Positions 46,626 through 55,436 of a DNA stretch of 64,000 nucleotides are shown here, one piece after another. Location of the stretch: positions 1 to 64,000 of the forward strand of contig CAZUGA010000009.1 in assembly GCA_964619885.1 (NCBI GenBank), read 5' to 3'. This stretch comes from CAZUGA01 sp964619885 (GTDB taxonomy: Bacteria; Pseudomonadota; Gammaproteobacteria; Methylococcales; UBA1147). Made by a program: the position numbers and the translations under genes. How positions within the stretch are numbered: the stretch's first letter is position 1; the number at the start of each line of letters is the position of its first letter. The notes under the pieces are model-generated. The model worked only from the letters and a program-made list of their open reading frames with translations, was not told where the DNA came from and ran no database searches.

Positions 46626-47072
46626 CTAGGCCTCATTCATCATACCGGCTTCATATTCCCGAATTTGTTCATCCGATAAATTTGTAAATCCAATCGAGTG
46701 TAACTTTCTTAAATTTGAATGTATTATCTTTGACCAAATCCCGTCCTTCAGAATTTCGACAACGTGGCGTGTAATTGAAGCGCGAATCGCTTGTGCAATT
46801 ACTCCCCAAACCAATCCAACAGCAAACGCGATAATTAGTGAGCTCGTTTTAAACGGGCTAAAAAATATACTCATCATCACCCCTGAGATTATAAGACTAC
46901 CGATTGATTCAACTAGGATTTTTTCGAAATGTTTATTATTCTGATATCGTCCGTTTTTCAAAGCATAAATCGCCATAGCAACTCCGCCTAATATGCCAGC
47001 AAGCAATATCTGAAGAAGACTAGGCTCTATAGAAAGTAGATATAAAATAAGACCTCTGCGTTCACCTATCAT
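46626..47072 (-). CDS. Hypothetical membrane protein
   Basis: 148 residues, GAGGT before the ATG. Three or four hydrophobic helices in the first 105 residues (LLQILLAGILGGVAMAIYAL, VESIGSLIISGVMMSIFF, LIIAFAVGLVWGVIAQ), then a polar C-terminal tail of about 45 residues. Not recognised. Confidence 0.55.
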   Translation of the reverse strand: MIGERRGLILYLLSIEPSLLQILLAGILGGVAMAIYALKNGRYQNNKHFEKILVESIGSLIISGVMMSIFFSPFKTSSLIIAFAVGLVWGVIAQAIRASITRHVVEILKDGIWSKIIHSNLRKLHSIGFTNLSDEQIREYEAGMMNEA

Positions 47073-47267
47073 ATGTGCACCTCGAACGTTACGTTATAAC
47101 CGGAATTATGCTATCAATTTATCAAAACTTTATTTTCATTATCATTCTGAGGACCTAGATCTCTTCAAACGAAACCATAGGTTCTCATACAAGAGACCTA
47201 TGGATGTTAGAGCTAGAAAACGCAAACGGGTCGACAGTCTCAAGCCCCAGTTACCCTAAAATTATAT

Positions 47268-47582
47268 CTAATAGAGCTTATCAATCGGATGATTATGATC
47301 GTGGTGACATTTTCGATGAATCGGTCCCGCGGAAAGAAAAAGTCTTTTGCACTGAGGATGGATGCATTGTTTGATTTTCAGGACAACAGGTATATTTCCT
47401 ATTTCAAGTTGAACTCTAACAAATGGAATGACATCCCCCTTTTGCTTTGGAGTTAAACCCGCAGGAAGATCGTTGATAAGTTTTTCTAGTTGTTCACGCG
47501 TATAAATGTGGAAACTCAACTTGGTTGAAATTTCGCAGGGAACCTCTTGTATGCGAAGATCTACGACTTCTCTGGGGAACAT
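47268..47582 (-). CDS. Hypothetical protein with Cys/His cluster
   Basis: About 104 residues from the ATG at 47582. A C-terminal set CIHPQCKRLF and HRKCHHDHNH could bind a metal ion. N-terminal part is strand and helix (EVVDLRIQEV, REQLEKLINDL). No known family seen. It lies in the accessory region between two membrane-protein genes. Confidence 0.45.
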   Translation of the reverse strand: MFPREVVDLRIQEVPCEISTKLSFHIYTREQLEKLINDLPAGLTPKQKGDVIPFVRVQLEIGNIPVVLKIKQCIHPQCKRLFLSAGPIHRKCHHDHNHPIDKLY

Positions 47583-47718
47583 TGTTAGAAATTTGAATGG
47601 ATTAGAAACCGTTCTCGCCAAGAAAACGATCTATATAATTGTAGTTTACTTGAGCCTATACGATGCCGTTGTCCGACAAAGTTTTCGACAATTTAAACCA
47701 TCTAACGAGTCTGCTCCG

Positions 47719-48030
47719 TTAGCAATGTCCCACGCCATCTATTTTCGACTTTCCACCTGAATTTCTGCGAAGAAATTTAATGCGTATCAATGTAACCACC
47801 AATAATCCGGCAAGTATTCCAGAGATTTCGATTGCTATACCTGTAGATAGCGAAGGTGATTGCATTTGTCGGCCCATAATTAAAGGAAGGAACGCATAAA
47901 CCCATAGGGCGCCAGCGACATAGTAAGATACAACCCCTGTAGCAACCCAAGCCCAAATATTATGATTTTGGGCTTTGATGGCCGATTTATAAAACCAGAT
48001 GGCGATTAAAATAGCGACTATGGCGAGCAT
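47719..48030 (-). CDS. Small membrane protein, paralogue of 5370-5669
   Basis: 103 residues, three hydrophobic helices, GAGGT seven bases before the ATG. Pattern AIWFYKSA, NIWAWVATG, an FLPL turn and a basic tail match the protein at 5370-5669. It is 135 bases downstream of pmoC on the same strand and may be part of that transcript. Function unknown. Confidence 0.65.
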   Translation of the reverse strand: MLAIVAILIAIWFYKSAIKAQNHNIWAWVATGVVSYYVAGALWVYAFLPLIMGRQMQSPSLSTGIAIEISGILAGLLVVTLIRIKFLRRNSGGKSKIDGVGHC

Positions 48031-48165
48031 GATAATGACCTCTCTACTAAATCAACAAAATGCCGTGTTGGTTTGCTCCGACAACTCCTCCCCCGCCCTG
48101 AGCATTCGCGGTGTTGAGGGAGAAGTTGGCGAAGATAGTGATAGATACTATCTAGAAGCGATATT

Positions 48166-48954
48166 CTAGCCTTGAGGTTCAGAATTCTGGCTGATTAGCG
48201 TCACAAGTTCGCTCATCCGGATCACCTGTTGTAATAATATCCCACCCACTGCTAACGCAAACCAAACGCCGATTACGAACGAGTAGTGCATCGGCGCGCC
48301 AAAAAACTCCTCTCTGAACCAGAAAGTGTGCCCCCATTCGTTAAAACCAACCGCCATAAAAATCATGAATGGTCCAGCAACAGCTAATGTCAGCGGCAAC
48401 GAAACTCGCTTCGCAAAAAGTGGTAACTGGGTTCGTGCGTAAAGCCATGAAGAAATTCCCATGATCGTGTAAAACGGAAAACAAAGGTAAAACTCGATGA
48501 CATGGTTTGCGGTAAATACGTTATCCCTAATTGCGGCTTGGTGCCACGCGTTGTCCTGTTCCGCGAAGTAACTGCCCGCCCAATAAACCGCAAATGTATA
48601 AATGCTGATCCACATGGTGAGATTCAGATAGCGCCTGAGTTCTTCTTGGGGAGACAGTGCATCAAAATTCCGTTCCCGGTGTGTCCAGAAGTAATAGCCT
48701 AGCGCAGCGACAAGCACAAGCTGTAGGCTGACCTCGAGATAAAACAGGTTCATCCAGTATTCTTCGAACAGCGGGTCGGTTGAATCCAATCCGGTCGCGG
48801 CTCCAAAAGTATACTGGTAGATTGTCAGCGAAATATACATGACCAAAATCGCCAGAAACGCGGCTAAGTATTTGGGGATGTCCTTCAAATACCATTTTAA
48901 GTCATATTTCGTTTCTGTTTGCAATTGAAGTACTTTGCTAATTTCAGTTGCCAT
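48166..48954 (-). CDS. pmoC: Copper membrane monooxygenase subunit C (PmoC/AmoC family)
   Basis: 262 residues, AGAGGA before the ATG, six TM helices. The copper-site residues of the family are present: Asp and His in QDNAWHQ, His in FTANHVIEFY, and Asn, His and His in FNEWGHTFW and GAPMHYSF. Third gene of an A-B-C operon. Substrate (methane, ammonia or a short hydrocarbon) cannot be decided by eye. Confidence 0.9.
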   Translation of the reverse strand: MATEISKVLQLQTETKYDLKWYLKDIPKYLAAFLAILVMYISLTIYQYTFGAATGLDSTDPLFEEYWMNLFYLEVSLQLVLVAALGYYFWTHRERNFDALSPQEELRRYLNLTMWISIYTFAVYWAGSYFAEQDNAWHQAAIRDNVFTANHVIEFYLCFPFYTIMGISSWLYARTQLPLFAKRVSLPLTLAVAGPFMIFMAVGFNEWGHTFWFREEFFGAPMHYSFVIGVWFALAVGGILLQQVIRMSELVTLISQNSEPQG

Positions 48955-48994
48955 GGTTGTTTCCTCTTATCGATTGATTTGTTGAGAATAATGA

Positions 48995-50215
48995 TTAAAA
49001 CTGCGGAATGATCGGTGACGACACACTGGATAGAAATCGGTTGCCATCTTCATCGTAGAAAAATAATAGTCCTCCGAATCGGCTGTCAGTATCTCGAACA
49101 ACGCTGGACAAATGCTCGATCTCCCACGCAGCGTCCTGTGCCACGACTTTTAGCGTTGTGGATTCGCCCGGACCAATTGCACCTGGCGGTGTTACTTCTA
49201 ATCCGTTTTTTGCCATATATTCCTCCGGATAATTCCCAGTGTCTTGAACCACTTCAGGATCGATAAAACGAACGGACCCAGTTGACAATTCACCGAGCCG
49301 TATCGGTGAGTCTCCGTTGTTAGTGACATTGACCGTTAACGTCATCGCGCGATCGGAAACATCGTATTCTGCACGCGTGACCTTAGTATTAACGTTTTCA
49401 ATTGCCGTCGGCAACGGTGAGATGAGATCAATGGCTGTCTGCAAAGGAATGGTTTCTTCATATTGACCCACGGCACTGAAGTAACCCAGGATTACGATGA
49501 TCGGGACGCCCACCAACAAACCTTTAGCGAGGCTAACGTCTGTTTTCGTCACCAATTCCTCTTCTTGACCTGCCAGAAGCATGTTATACCGGGGAATAAA
49601 TAGTGGGCGCCGTAGCCACCAAACTAACCATGCCACGCCCAGCGCCATCCAAAACATATGCCAGCGGACGCCGTTTGCCGTGCCGTAGGTTTCAAGGTCG
49701 ATCGTATTGCCTTGTAGTGTCGTTATGTTATTAGTAAAACTATCGGCATTACCGGTAATTTCAACCCATTGCCCGGGACCGGCTATATTTCCCGTGTCTT
49801 TGACGTTGAATGATGGGTGAGCGTGATAGCGGCCTGGGATTCTTGCTTTCAAGACCATCTTAAATTCATAATTCCGTCCGATTTCCAGTGGAAAGGAATT
49901 TAGATGCGGTTCACCATTGATATAGCGTTCTTTTCGGACAAAGACCGGACCCGGTGAAATCAAACTAAGGTAGACCCGTTCTGGTTCGGGAATGTTATTG
50001 GGCCAGTCATCGGCAACATGAAATTTTCCAGTGATAACCAGTTCGTCATTCACCGATAATTCTGATTTCGAAAACGCAACGTCATACCATTGGATTGTTC
50101 GCATTCGCACAAACGGTTCGAGCGATCGTTCTCCATGTGCCCAACCTGATGAAATCGGGAGTATTAATCCCGACACCATAGTAATACTTAGAATGATAAG
50201 CTTTAGCCTATTCAT
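48995..50215 (-). CDS. pmoB: Copper membrane monooxygenase subunit B (PmoB/AmoB family)
   Basis: 406 residues with signal peptide ending GWA; the mature N-terminus HGERSLEPF supplies the first copper His. The pair HAH in GRYHAHPSFNV completes the CuB site. Two cupredoxin domains are separated by TM helices (HMFWMALGVAWLVWW and LLVGVPIIVILGYFS). It lies 40 bases upstream of pmoC and 31 bases after pmoA. Acts in the inner or intracytoplasmic membrane. Confidence 0.9.
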   Translation of the reverse strand: MNRLKLIILSITMVSGLILPISSGWAHGERSLEPFVRMRTIQWYDVAFSKSELSVNDELVITGKFHVADDWPNNIPEPERVYLSLISPGPVFVRKERYINGEPHLNSFPLEIGRNYEFKMVLKARIPGRYHAHPSFNVKDTGNIAGPGQWVEITGNADSFTNNITTLQGNTIDLETYGTANGVRWHMFWMALGVAWLVWWLRRPLFIPRYNMLLAGQEEELVTKTDVSLAKGLLVGVPIIVILGYFSAVGQYEETIPLQTAIDLISPLPTAIENVNTKVTRAEYDVSDRAMTLTVNVTNNGDSPIRLGELSTGSVRFIDPEVVQDTGNYPEEYMAKNGLEVTPPGAIGPGESTTLKVVAQDAAWEIEHLSSVVRDTDSRFGGLLFFYDEDGNRFLSSVSSPIIPQF

Positions 50216-50246
50216 GATGATAACCTCTTATTTACTTTTGACTGGA

Positions 50247-50990
50247 TTAGACCTTTTTTAGATAATGAATCGTCGAAAATAATTTTCCGATATACCAGCT
50301 GAATGCATAGACAATGATGCACAAAAGCATGGAGAAAAAGGCCGATAATGGCGTTGCCATCTGACCGTAGGTCCGCAACGTTCCGCGTTCAACAATGCGC
50401 AAATATTCCGGCATTCCAGCGCGTAGATATTCGAATCCGAAATGATCCGCTACGGTACGCATTGTGCCCTGCCATTCGATGGGGACGTGAAATGGTGCAA
50501 ATATTGGCCAGTTGGTTGGATAAAACAACAGTGCGAATGCCGCGCCACCACCGATTGCAGTAATCAAAAAACTACGGCTCAGCATCAATATGACATCCAA
50601 TACTAAGGCGCTGGGAATCATCGTCGCAGGAAGTACGAAATTGACCGGGTAATAGGTCCAGATCTGATAGGCTGTCACCCGGGTAATCCACATTCCCACC
50701 ATAAGTCCAACGATGGCCAGCGTCGCTCCCATCGGTAATCGAAAATGGGTCCATAACACAGATTGTATCGCCGCCGGCCACGCGATCAGCAAGACCGGCG
50801 TAACCAACGGCCACCATTGCCGGTCTTTCCAGTCAAGCCAGAAATCCCAGTCGCCGACCGTCAGCATAAAATGCAGATGAATCGAACCTATATAAAGAAA
50901 TCCAGCAAGGACCAATACCAAATAATCATACGCTCTGGAAACCGCCGCGATTTCTTTGTTCATCACAAAGGGTTTTGTTTGTGCAACCAT
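50247..50990 (-). CDS. pmoA: Copper membrane monooxygenase subunit A (PmoA/AmoA family)
   Basis: 247 residues, AAGGAG before the ATG, seven TM helices. The hallmark GDWDFW (the A189 primer site) is followed by DWKDRQWWPLVTP; WPIFAPF and the RTYG segment fit the PmoA fold. First gene of the operon (A-B-C), which differs from the usual C-A-B and matches the pxmABC arrangement and some hydrocarbon monooxygenases. Confidence 0.9.
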   Translation of the reverse strand: MVAQTKPFVMNKEIAAVSRAYDYLVLVLAGFLYIGSIHLHFMLTVGDWDFWLDWKDRQWWPLVTPVLLIAWPAAIQSVLWTHFRLPMGATLAIVGLMVGMWITRVTAYQIWTYYPVNFVLPATMIPSALVLDVILMLSRSFLITAIGGGAAFALLFYPTNWPIFAPFHVPIEWQGTMRTVADHFGFEYLRAGMPEYLRIVERGTLRTYGQMATPLSAFFSMLLCIIVYAFSWYIGKLFSTIHYLKKV

Positions 50991-51008
50991 AGTAATCTCC
51001 TTTCTCGT

Positions 51009-51416
51009 TCAATTAGATTCCGAAAAACCAGAATTCAGATAAAGTAAGCCGAAAAGGGTTTTTTGGATGTTGGGGTGAGCGTATTTTGCAGCCCGTTTTA
51101 TGACAACGCCTTCACCCCTTTTTGCCTCAATCAATGGCAGTGTGGAGCGATCCAAAGTGTCGGAAACGCGGTTACTTTGGGTAGCGATATTGTTGAATGA
51201 GCCGATGAAAAGCGCACAATGGACCCACCGGCTGCGAGTAAAAAACCGGATGAGGCGACTATACCAACTACGACCTTCGACCAATATCACGTCACCGGGT
51301 TTAATACTCTGACATACTTCGTTGAAATCGTGTGAGGCTAAAAAATGGGCATCATTCTCACGATTGAGCCACAACCTTGGATAAATAGTTGAATAATAGA
51401 TTAAGGTTTTTAACAT
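51009..51416 (-). CDS. YiiX/C92-type papain-like protein, C-terminally short
   Basis: 135 residues. KPGDVILVEGRSWYSRLIRFFTRSRW and VHCALFIG fit permuted papain-like (NlpC-related) enzymes with GDV loop. LIEAKRGEGVVIKRAAKYAHPNI follows, then the homology stops; typical members have about 60 more residues. It ends 18 bases before pmoA on the same strand, so it may be co-transcribed. It could be truncated. Confidence 0.5.
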   Translation of the reverse strand: MLKTLIYYSTIYPRLWLNRENDAHFLASHDFNEVCQSIKPGDVILVEGRSWYSRLIRFFTRSRWVHCALFIGSFNNIATQSNRVSDTLDRSTLPLIEAKRGEGVVIKRAAKYAHPNIQKTLFGLLYLNSGFSESN

Positions 51417-51515
51417 TTTCCAAGCGCTTTTTGTACTGCTCGGTACATTTAATATATTCTATGCCTCAAGATACAATAAAATCAACACAAATTTTTCGCC
51501 TCCGGGCTTCGCGGG

Positions 51516-52094
51516 TTAGTTGTCCAATACTGTCAATGCCGTCGACGCAACGGTTTCAAGATTTTTCCTATCGGGGTTAGCACTGGCCATAACCTGAAGA
51601 CCGTAGAATATGCTGGTTAAATATTTCGCCAATGCTTTAGCGTCGCGATCTTTCGGAATTTCACCGAGTTCTTGCCCGCGCAGCAAAGCCGAATAAAACC
51701 CTTCTTCTACTCGTTTTAATCCACCTGATACCTCTTCCGCCACATCCGGATCACTACCCCAAAATTCAAATGCGGTCTTACCGAAAAGGCAAGCGCGTTT
51801 TGTATTTACCGAACGATCAATAACACGATGTAAAATCTGGGCAATAGCGACTTTGGCCGGTTCGTTGGCCAAAAGATGCTTTGTTTCGCGTAGCATGGCT
51901 TTGGTTTCGCCGAAATGCTTCAGCGCTTCAACGAACAGGTCCCGCTTGCTACCAAAAGTGGCGTAAAAGCTTCCTTTACCAATTCCCATTTCACCGAGTA
52001 ATTCCTGCATCGATGCGCCTTTGTAACCTTTTTGCCAAAAGACATGCATTGCTTTTCCCAGAACTTGTTTGGTATCGAATTCTTGGTGCCGCAT
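51516..52094 (-). CDS. TetR/AcrR-family regulator
   Basis: 192 residues. N-terminal helix-turn-helix: ALGKAMHVFWQKGYKGASMQELLGEMGIGKGSFYATFGSKRDLF is typical in TetR (AcrR-type) proteins. The ligand-binding part follows (ILHRVIDRSVN, RACLFGKTAFE). It is transcribed in the same direction as the monooxygenase genes, 99 bases before the papain-like gene, and may regulate them. Ligand unknown. Confidence 0.85.
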   Translation of the reverse strand: MRHQEFDTKQVLGKAMHVFWQKGYKGASMQELLGEMGIGKGSFYATFGSKRDLFVEALKHFGETKAMLRETKHLLANEPAKVAIAQILHRVIDRSVNTKRACLFGKTAFEFWGSDPDVAEEVSGGLKRVEEGFYSALLRGQELGEIPKDRDAKALAKYLTSIFYGLQVMASANPDRKNLETVASTALTVLDN

Positions 52095-52666
52095 TGGTTT
52101 TTTCCCTATTTTTTACTGAATGGTAAATCATGAAAACTATAAAACATGTTCATGTCAATTAAATTTTATTCATCACACAAATAGAGGTAGGTATTGAGTC
52201 CACTTATTCCAAAGTTTAAACAAATATTTTTGCAGGTTTTTAGGGGAATCGCAATTTGCCGACTTTTTATCGTATTTGAGTATGTTAATTTCTACTGACC
52301 GGTTGGGGTAGGGTGCCGCCACTTTAGATATATCGTTGGATCGGGTGTCTCAGGGGTAAAAGCGGACGCTCAATTCCAAGGGAAACTTGCACAGTTTGTC
52401 GGATAAGGTTAGAGCTACTACACCGAATACTGTTAACACCGAATACCAAGTCGATAGTTGGGCACAAAACTGCGGTGGTTGTTTGCGGCGACCGTTAAAC
52501 GTCTCAGCAACAATCGTAGCAGTCCAATGAATGCTACACCGAACAAAGCGCACCGATATCCTCGCCGTGACGGTTGATCACCGACATAATTTGTCAGAAC
52601 GCCCGTCCGTGGGGTGCTTGCCGAGTTATTCTAAATTTGGAGGGTTCAATTCCCGATATTCGCGAA
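52095..52666. other. Boundary region with 100-bp repeat
   Basis: Contains the second 100-bp repeat (52311-52410). No gene is recognised. The block boundary between the accessory segment and the export system appears to be near 52.4 kb. Confidence 0.5.
52311..52410 (+). repeat. 100-bp direct repeat, copy 2
   Basis: Gap-free match to 46078-46177 with 8 differences. It closes the monooxygenase-containing segment on the right. Confidence 0.85.
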
Positions 52667-52846
52667 TTATTCAAGTTCTGCAGATTCGGAATCACAGGAT
52701 TTCAGCAATCTGGACTTAACTTTATCCGTGGCCGAGGTTTGATCCATGCCGTCTTGGATTCGTTTTTTGCCGCCACGATAAAACCGCATAGCAGCTTCGC
52801 GGTCCAATTCTTCGTTCTTTTTCAAATCTTTTATTTCAATGCTCAT
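52667..52846 (-). CDS. Double-glycine leader peptide precursor (59 aa)
   Basis: ATG at 52846 with AGGA upstream. Residues 1-26 (MSIEIKDLKKNEELDREA then AMRFYRGG) form a leader with IKDL, ELDREA and a Gly-Gly at 25-26. The core (33 residues, KKRIQDGMDQTSATDKV...) is charged with one Cys. The leader is of the same family as that of 55437-55766, also 26 residues (IKDL, LDRQAM, GG). C39 peptidases of the neighbouring exporters are expected to cut after the glycines. A sigma-54 promoter match lies 40 bases upstream. Confidence 0.8.
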   Translation of the reverse strand: MSIEIKDLKKNEELDREAAMRFYRGGKKRIQDGMDQTSATDKVKSRLLKSCDSESAELE

Positions 52847-53196
52847 TTTTATTCCTGTCTATATATTTGAAAGTATATATAAGAAAGCAAATATCAAGCC
52901 ATTTCCACACGAAATATTAATGGTAATATTTACAATAAGTTATGCGTAGTCGATTTCTCGCGAAAGCCTGGCATCTAGTAAAACGTTTTAAAATTTAAAA
53001 CACAATAAATAAATTCACTGCAAAGATGTTTCTTCCAATGCAACACCTGGCATTGCCGATAAACGTCGTATTTCTGCTAGATTGGCGCATTGAGCCCCAT
53101 TATTTGAGTTGCGTATTGGCCCAGCAAACGGTGATGACATAAACAACTTAATGTAGAATAACCGCATTTAGATTATTGGCCAAGCGGGAGGATTGC
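52847..53196. other. Divergent intergenic region
   Basis: 350 bases between the precursor (minus) and the PpiC gene (plus). AT-rich; contains the sigma-54 match at 52886-52901. No sigma-54 match was found on the + strand. Confidence 0.5.
52886..52901 (-). promoter_or_regulatory. Sigma-54 promoter (-24/-12) of precursor peptide
   Basis: Minus-strand TGGCTTGATATTTGCT: matches TGGC, G and TTGC of the consensus TGGCACG-N4-TTGCW with exact spacing (GG to GC 12 bases). Expected start is near 52875, leaving a 29-base leader before the ATG at 52846. Confidence 0.7.
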
Positions 53197-53955
53197 GTGA
53201 TTGTTGCGCGTATTGATGATGAAGTAATATCTGCAGAAGTGTTTGTAAAGTTGCTCAAGCTGAGCCGGCAATTAGATCCTCTTTTAGAAAAGGTATTGAT
53301 CGACAAGCTGCTTGTTCACGCCGCGAAAAAATCAGATATTTCCGTGACCCCGGATGAAATTCAAGATCGTGTGGATGAATTTCGTCGAGGTATGAATCTG
53401 CATCGCGCGCAGGAAACGATCGAATTTCTTGACAATATCGAAATGAAATCGACCGATTTGGAAGCGTATATTGCCGATGTCTTGTATCGGGAAAAAATGC
53501 TTTTGACGATTTATAGCGAATCTGCGATCAATCAATTTTACAACAATCATAATCTGACATTTGAACGCGTCGGATTAAGCCATATTGCGATCGATTCGCT
53601 GGTCAAAGCCCAAGAGATTTTTGCCCTTCTCGAGGAAAATCCGGAGGATTTTGCGGACTTGGCCTTGCAACATTCTGAAGCACAAGATACCCGAAAACAA
53701 GGGGGGTATTTGGGTAAAATCCCGCGCGGTGTTCTACCGGCCGATGTTGAGGCAAAGGTGTTCAACGCGACATCCGGCAGTATCCTTGGGCCATTTAAAA
53801 TCGAAGCCAATAACCGTATCGAAATTTTTAAGGTAATGGCAATTTATTCGGCCGATTTGGATGACAAAACCGTTGCCGATATAAAGCAAAAATTGTTTCG
53901 GCGTTGGTTGTCCGAACAATTGGATTCAGGCGCACACCAACTAGAGTTGATTTAA
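53197..53955 (+). CDS. PpiC-type peptidyl-prolyl isomerase with SurA-like N-terminus
   Basis: 252 residues from the GTG at 53197, after GGGAGG. N-terminal helices (LLEKVLIDKLLVHAAKK, TPDEIQDRVDEFRRGMNLHRAQ) form a SurA-type chaperone region; the parvulin domain starts near 115 (GLSHIAIDSL, FADLALQHSEA, GGYLGKIPRGVLP). No signal peptide, so it acts in the cytosol. It is a paralogue of 59118-59870. Possibly holds the precursor peptides for export. Confidence 0.8.
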   Translation: MIVARIDDEVISAEVFVKLLKLSRQLDPLLEKVLIDKLLVHAAKKSDISVTPDEIQDRVDEFRRGMNLHRAQETIEFLDNIEMKSTDLEAYIADVLYREKMLLTIYSESAINQFYNNHNLTFERVGLSHIAIDSLVKAQEIFALLEENPEDFADLALQHSEAQDTRKQGGYLGKIPRGVLPADVEAKVFNATSGSILGPFKIEANNRIEIFKVMAIYSADLDDKTVADIKQKLFRRWLSEQLDSGAHQLELI

Positions 53956-54176
53956 CATTTGTAAGAAATAGCTTCAGTCATATAACTAAAAACTCCGCTT
54001 AATTGATAACTAGTGTATAGAATTATCTGTTCAGGCGATTGAATCTGACTAGGCCATGCTGTCGTTTTTCGAGGGGCTAATTGACGGGATCGACTTTATG
54101 AAAATTGCGAAAATGGGTCGTATTAAATCTATAGTTAAAGTGGACTGGGTCCGCTTTGGCAGAATCGGAGAATTAC

Positions 54177-54968
54177 ATGGCGTTTGAATGGTCATCATTT
54201 TGTCGATGTGAAACCGGAAATGTACGCCGAGTCAACGAAGACGCGTATTTGGATACCAAAGACAAGGGTATTTGGGTCGTTGCGGACGGCATGGGCGGAC
54301 ATCAATCCGGCGATTTGGCGAGTCGATCGATTGTGCAATCGCTAGCCCACAGTAAAACATTTACTGTTTTATCCAAAACGGTAGATGAAATTGTCGAACG
54401 TTTAAAAAAAGTCAACACCGAACTGTATCAGGCCGCTTTACAACGCGGAACCAATCAAACCATCGGCAGCACTGTAGTTGTTATGGTCGCCCATGAGAAT
54501 TCTTGTGCGTTCATATGGGCTGGCGACAGCCGTTTGTATCGCTATCGAGACGGAGTATTGAGTCGACTGACACAAGATCATAGCCATGTGCAGGAAATCA
54601 TCGACATGGGTATGTTGCTTCCTGAAGATGCGGAAAATCATCCGGCTGCAAATATGATCCTGCGCGCGGTCGGTGCGGCCGAGGACATCCAGTTGGACAG
54701 CGAATATACCACGATGCAGGCTTGCGATGTTTATCTATTGTGCAGCGATGGGTTGTATAAAGAGCTAAACGAAGATGAAATCGGAAGCATTTTGGCGCAG
54801 AGTGATAGCAAAACAGCGTGTAATAGTTTGGTCGATCTTGCTCTACAGCGCCAATGCCAAGATAACGTGACCGCAATCGTAATTGACTTTGCTTCCGATG
54901 AGAAAACTGTGCTTCGCCGGGATAGCGCTTCCGAAAAATTACCCCCGGATATTACGCTACTAAGATAA
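54177..54968 (+). CDS. PP2C-type Ser/Thr phosphatase
   Basis: 263 residues from the ATG at 54177 (CGGAG before it). The PP2C motifs are complete: GNVRRVNEDAYLD, VVADGMGGHQSG, AGDSRLYRYRDG, LLCSDGL and DNVTAIVI; all metal-binding Asp are kept. Bacterial PP2C enzymes oppose Hanks-type kinases. No kinase is in the window, but two FHA proteins (readers) are. It may set the phosphorylation state of the FHA-membrane components or exporter. Confidence 0.9.
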   Translation: MAFEWSSFCRCETGNVRRVNEDAYLDTKDKGIWVVADGMGGHQSGDLASRSIVQSLAHSKTFTVLSKTVDEIVERLKKVNTELYQAALQRGTNQTIGSTVVVMVAHENSCAFIWAGDSRLYRYRDGVLSRLTQDHSHVQEIIDMGMLLPEDAENHPAANMILRAVGAAEDIQLDSEYTTMQACDVYLLCSDGLYKELNEDEIGSILAQSDSKTACNSLVDLALQRQCQDNVTAIVIDFASDEKTVLRRDSASEKLPPDITLLR

Positions 54969-55436
54969 AAACGCTTATTGAGCGGTTGTTTACACGGTAG
55001 TATCGATCATCCGAATATCAACCCGGACAAATGCTGGCGATCATCGACATCAGCGGCTGCGGGAATCTTTCTTGATCCGTCCCGTGCAATTATGTCCGAT
55101 TAGTTAGTCATTTATAAACTTATGGCTTCGATATGTTCGCCCTTTAACAACAGTTTGTTCGCAAGCGTTCGTTTGAATCGTTCCTCTGCGTGATTGATTT
55201 CCCCCATCCAGGCTAAAAAACACTCCGGAAAGTACATTTTTTGGGTCGGGAGTTGTTTTGCTAAAGGATACAAAAACATCGAATTTTCAATATATTATGG
55301 AAACAGCTGATGCATTTAACGTGGCGCCAGCCGTATAGGCATAGCCCAGCCTCCTGCGTTTTTGGCATTATTAGTGCTTATGTCATAGTGAATTTAATTT
55401 TTAAACCCATTATCTTTTTATAGAAGGTGGATCAAA
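54969..55436. other. Intergenic with precursor promoter
   Basis: Contains the sigma-54 match at 55363-55378. A 55-codon minus-strand frame (55112-55279) exists without a good ribosome site or homology. Otherwise nothing recognised. Confidence 0.45.
55363..55378 (+). promoter_or_regulatory. Sigma-54 promoter (-24/-12) of precursor peptide
   Basis: TGGCATTATTAGTGCT: TGGCA and TGCT match with exact spacing; positions between differ from consensus. Expected start near 55389, 48 bases before the ATG of the leader-peptide gene at 55437. Confidence 0.65.

Noticed and set aside
52630..52660. tRNA T-arm-like string GGTTCAATTCCC
   Set aside because: No matching acceptor, D-arm or anticodon stem around it.
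55112..55279. 55-residue minus-strand frame before the precursor gene
   Set aside because: No good ribosome site, no leader motif and no recognised family; mentioned only in the intergenic entry.
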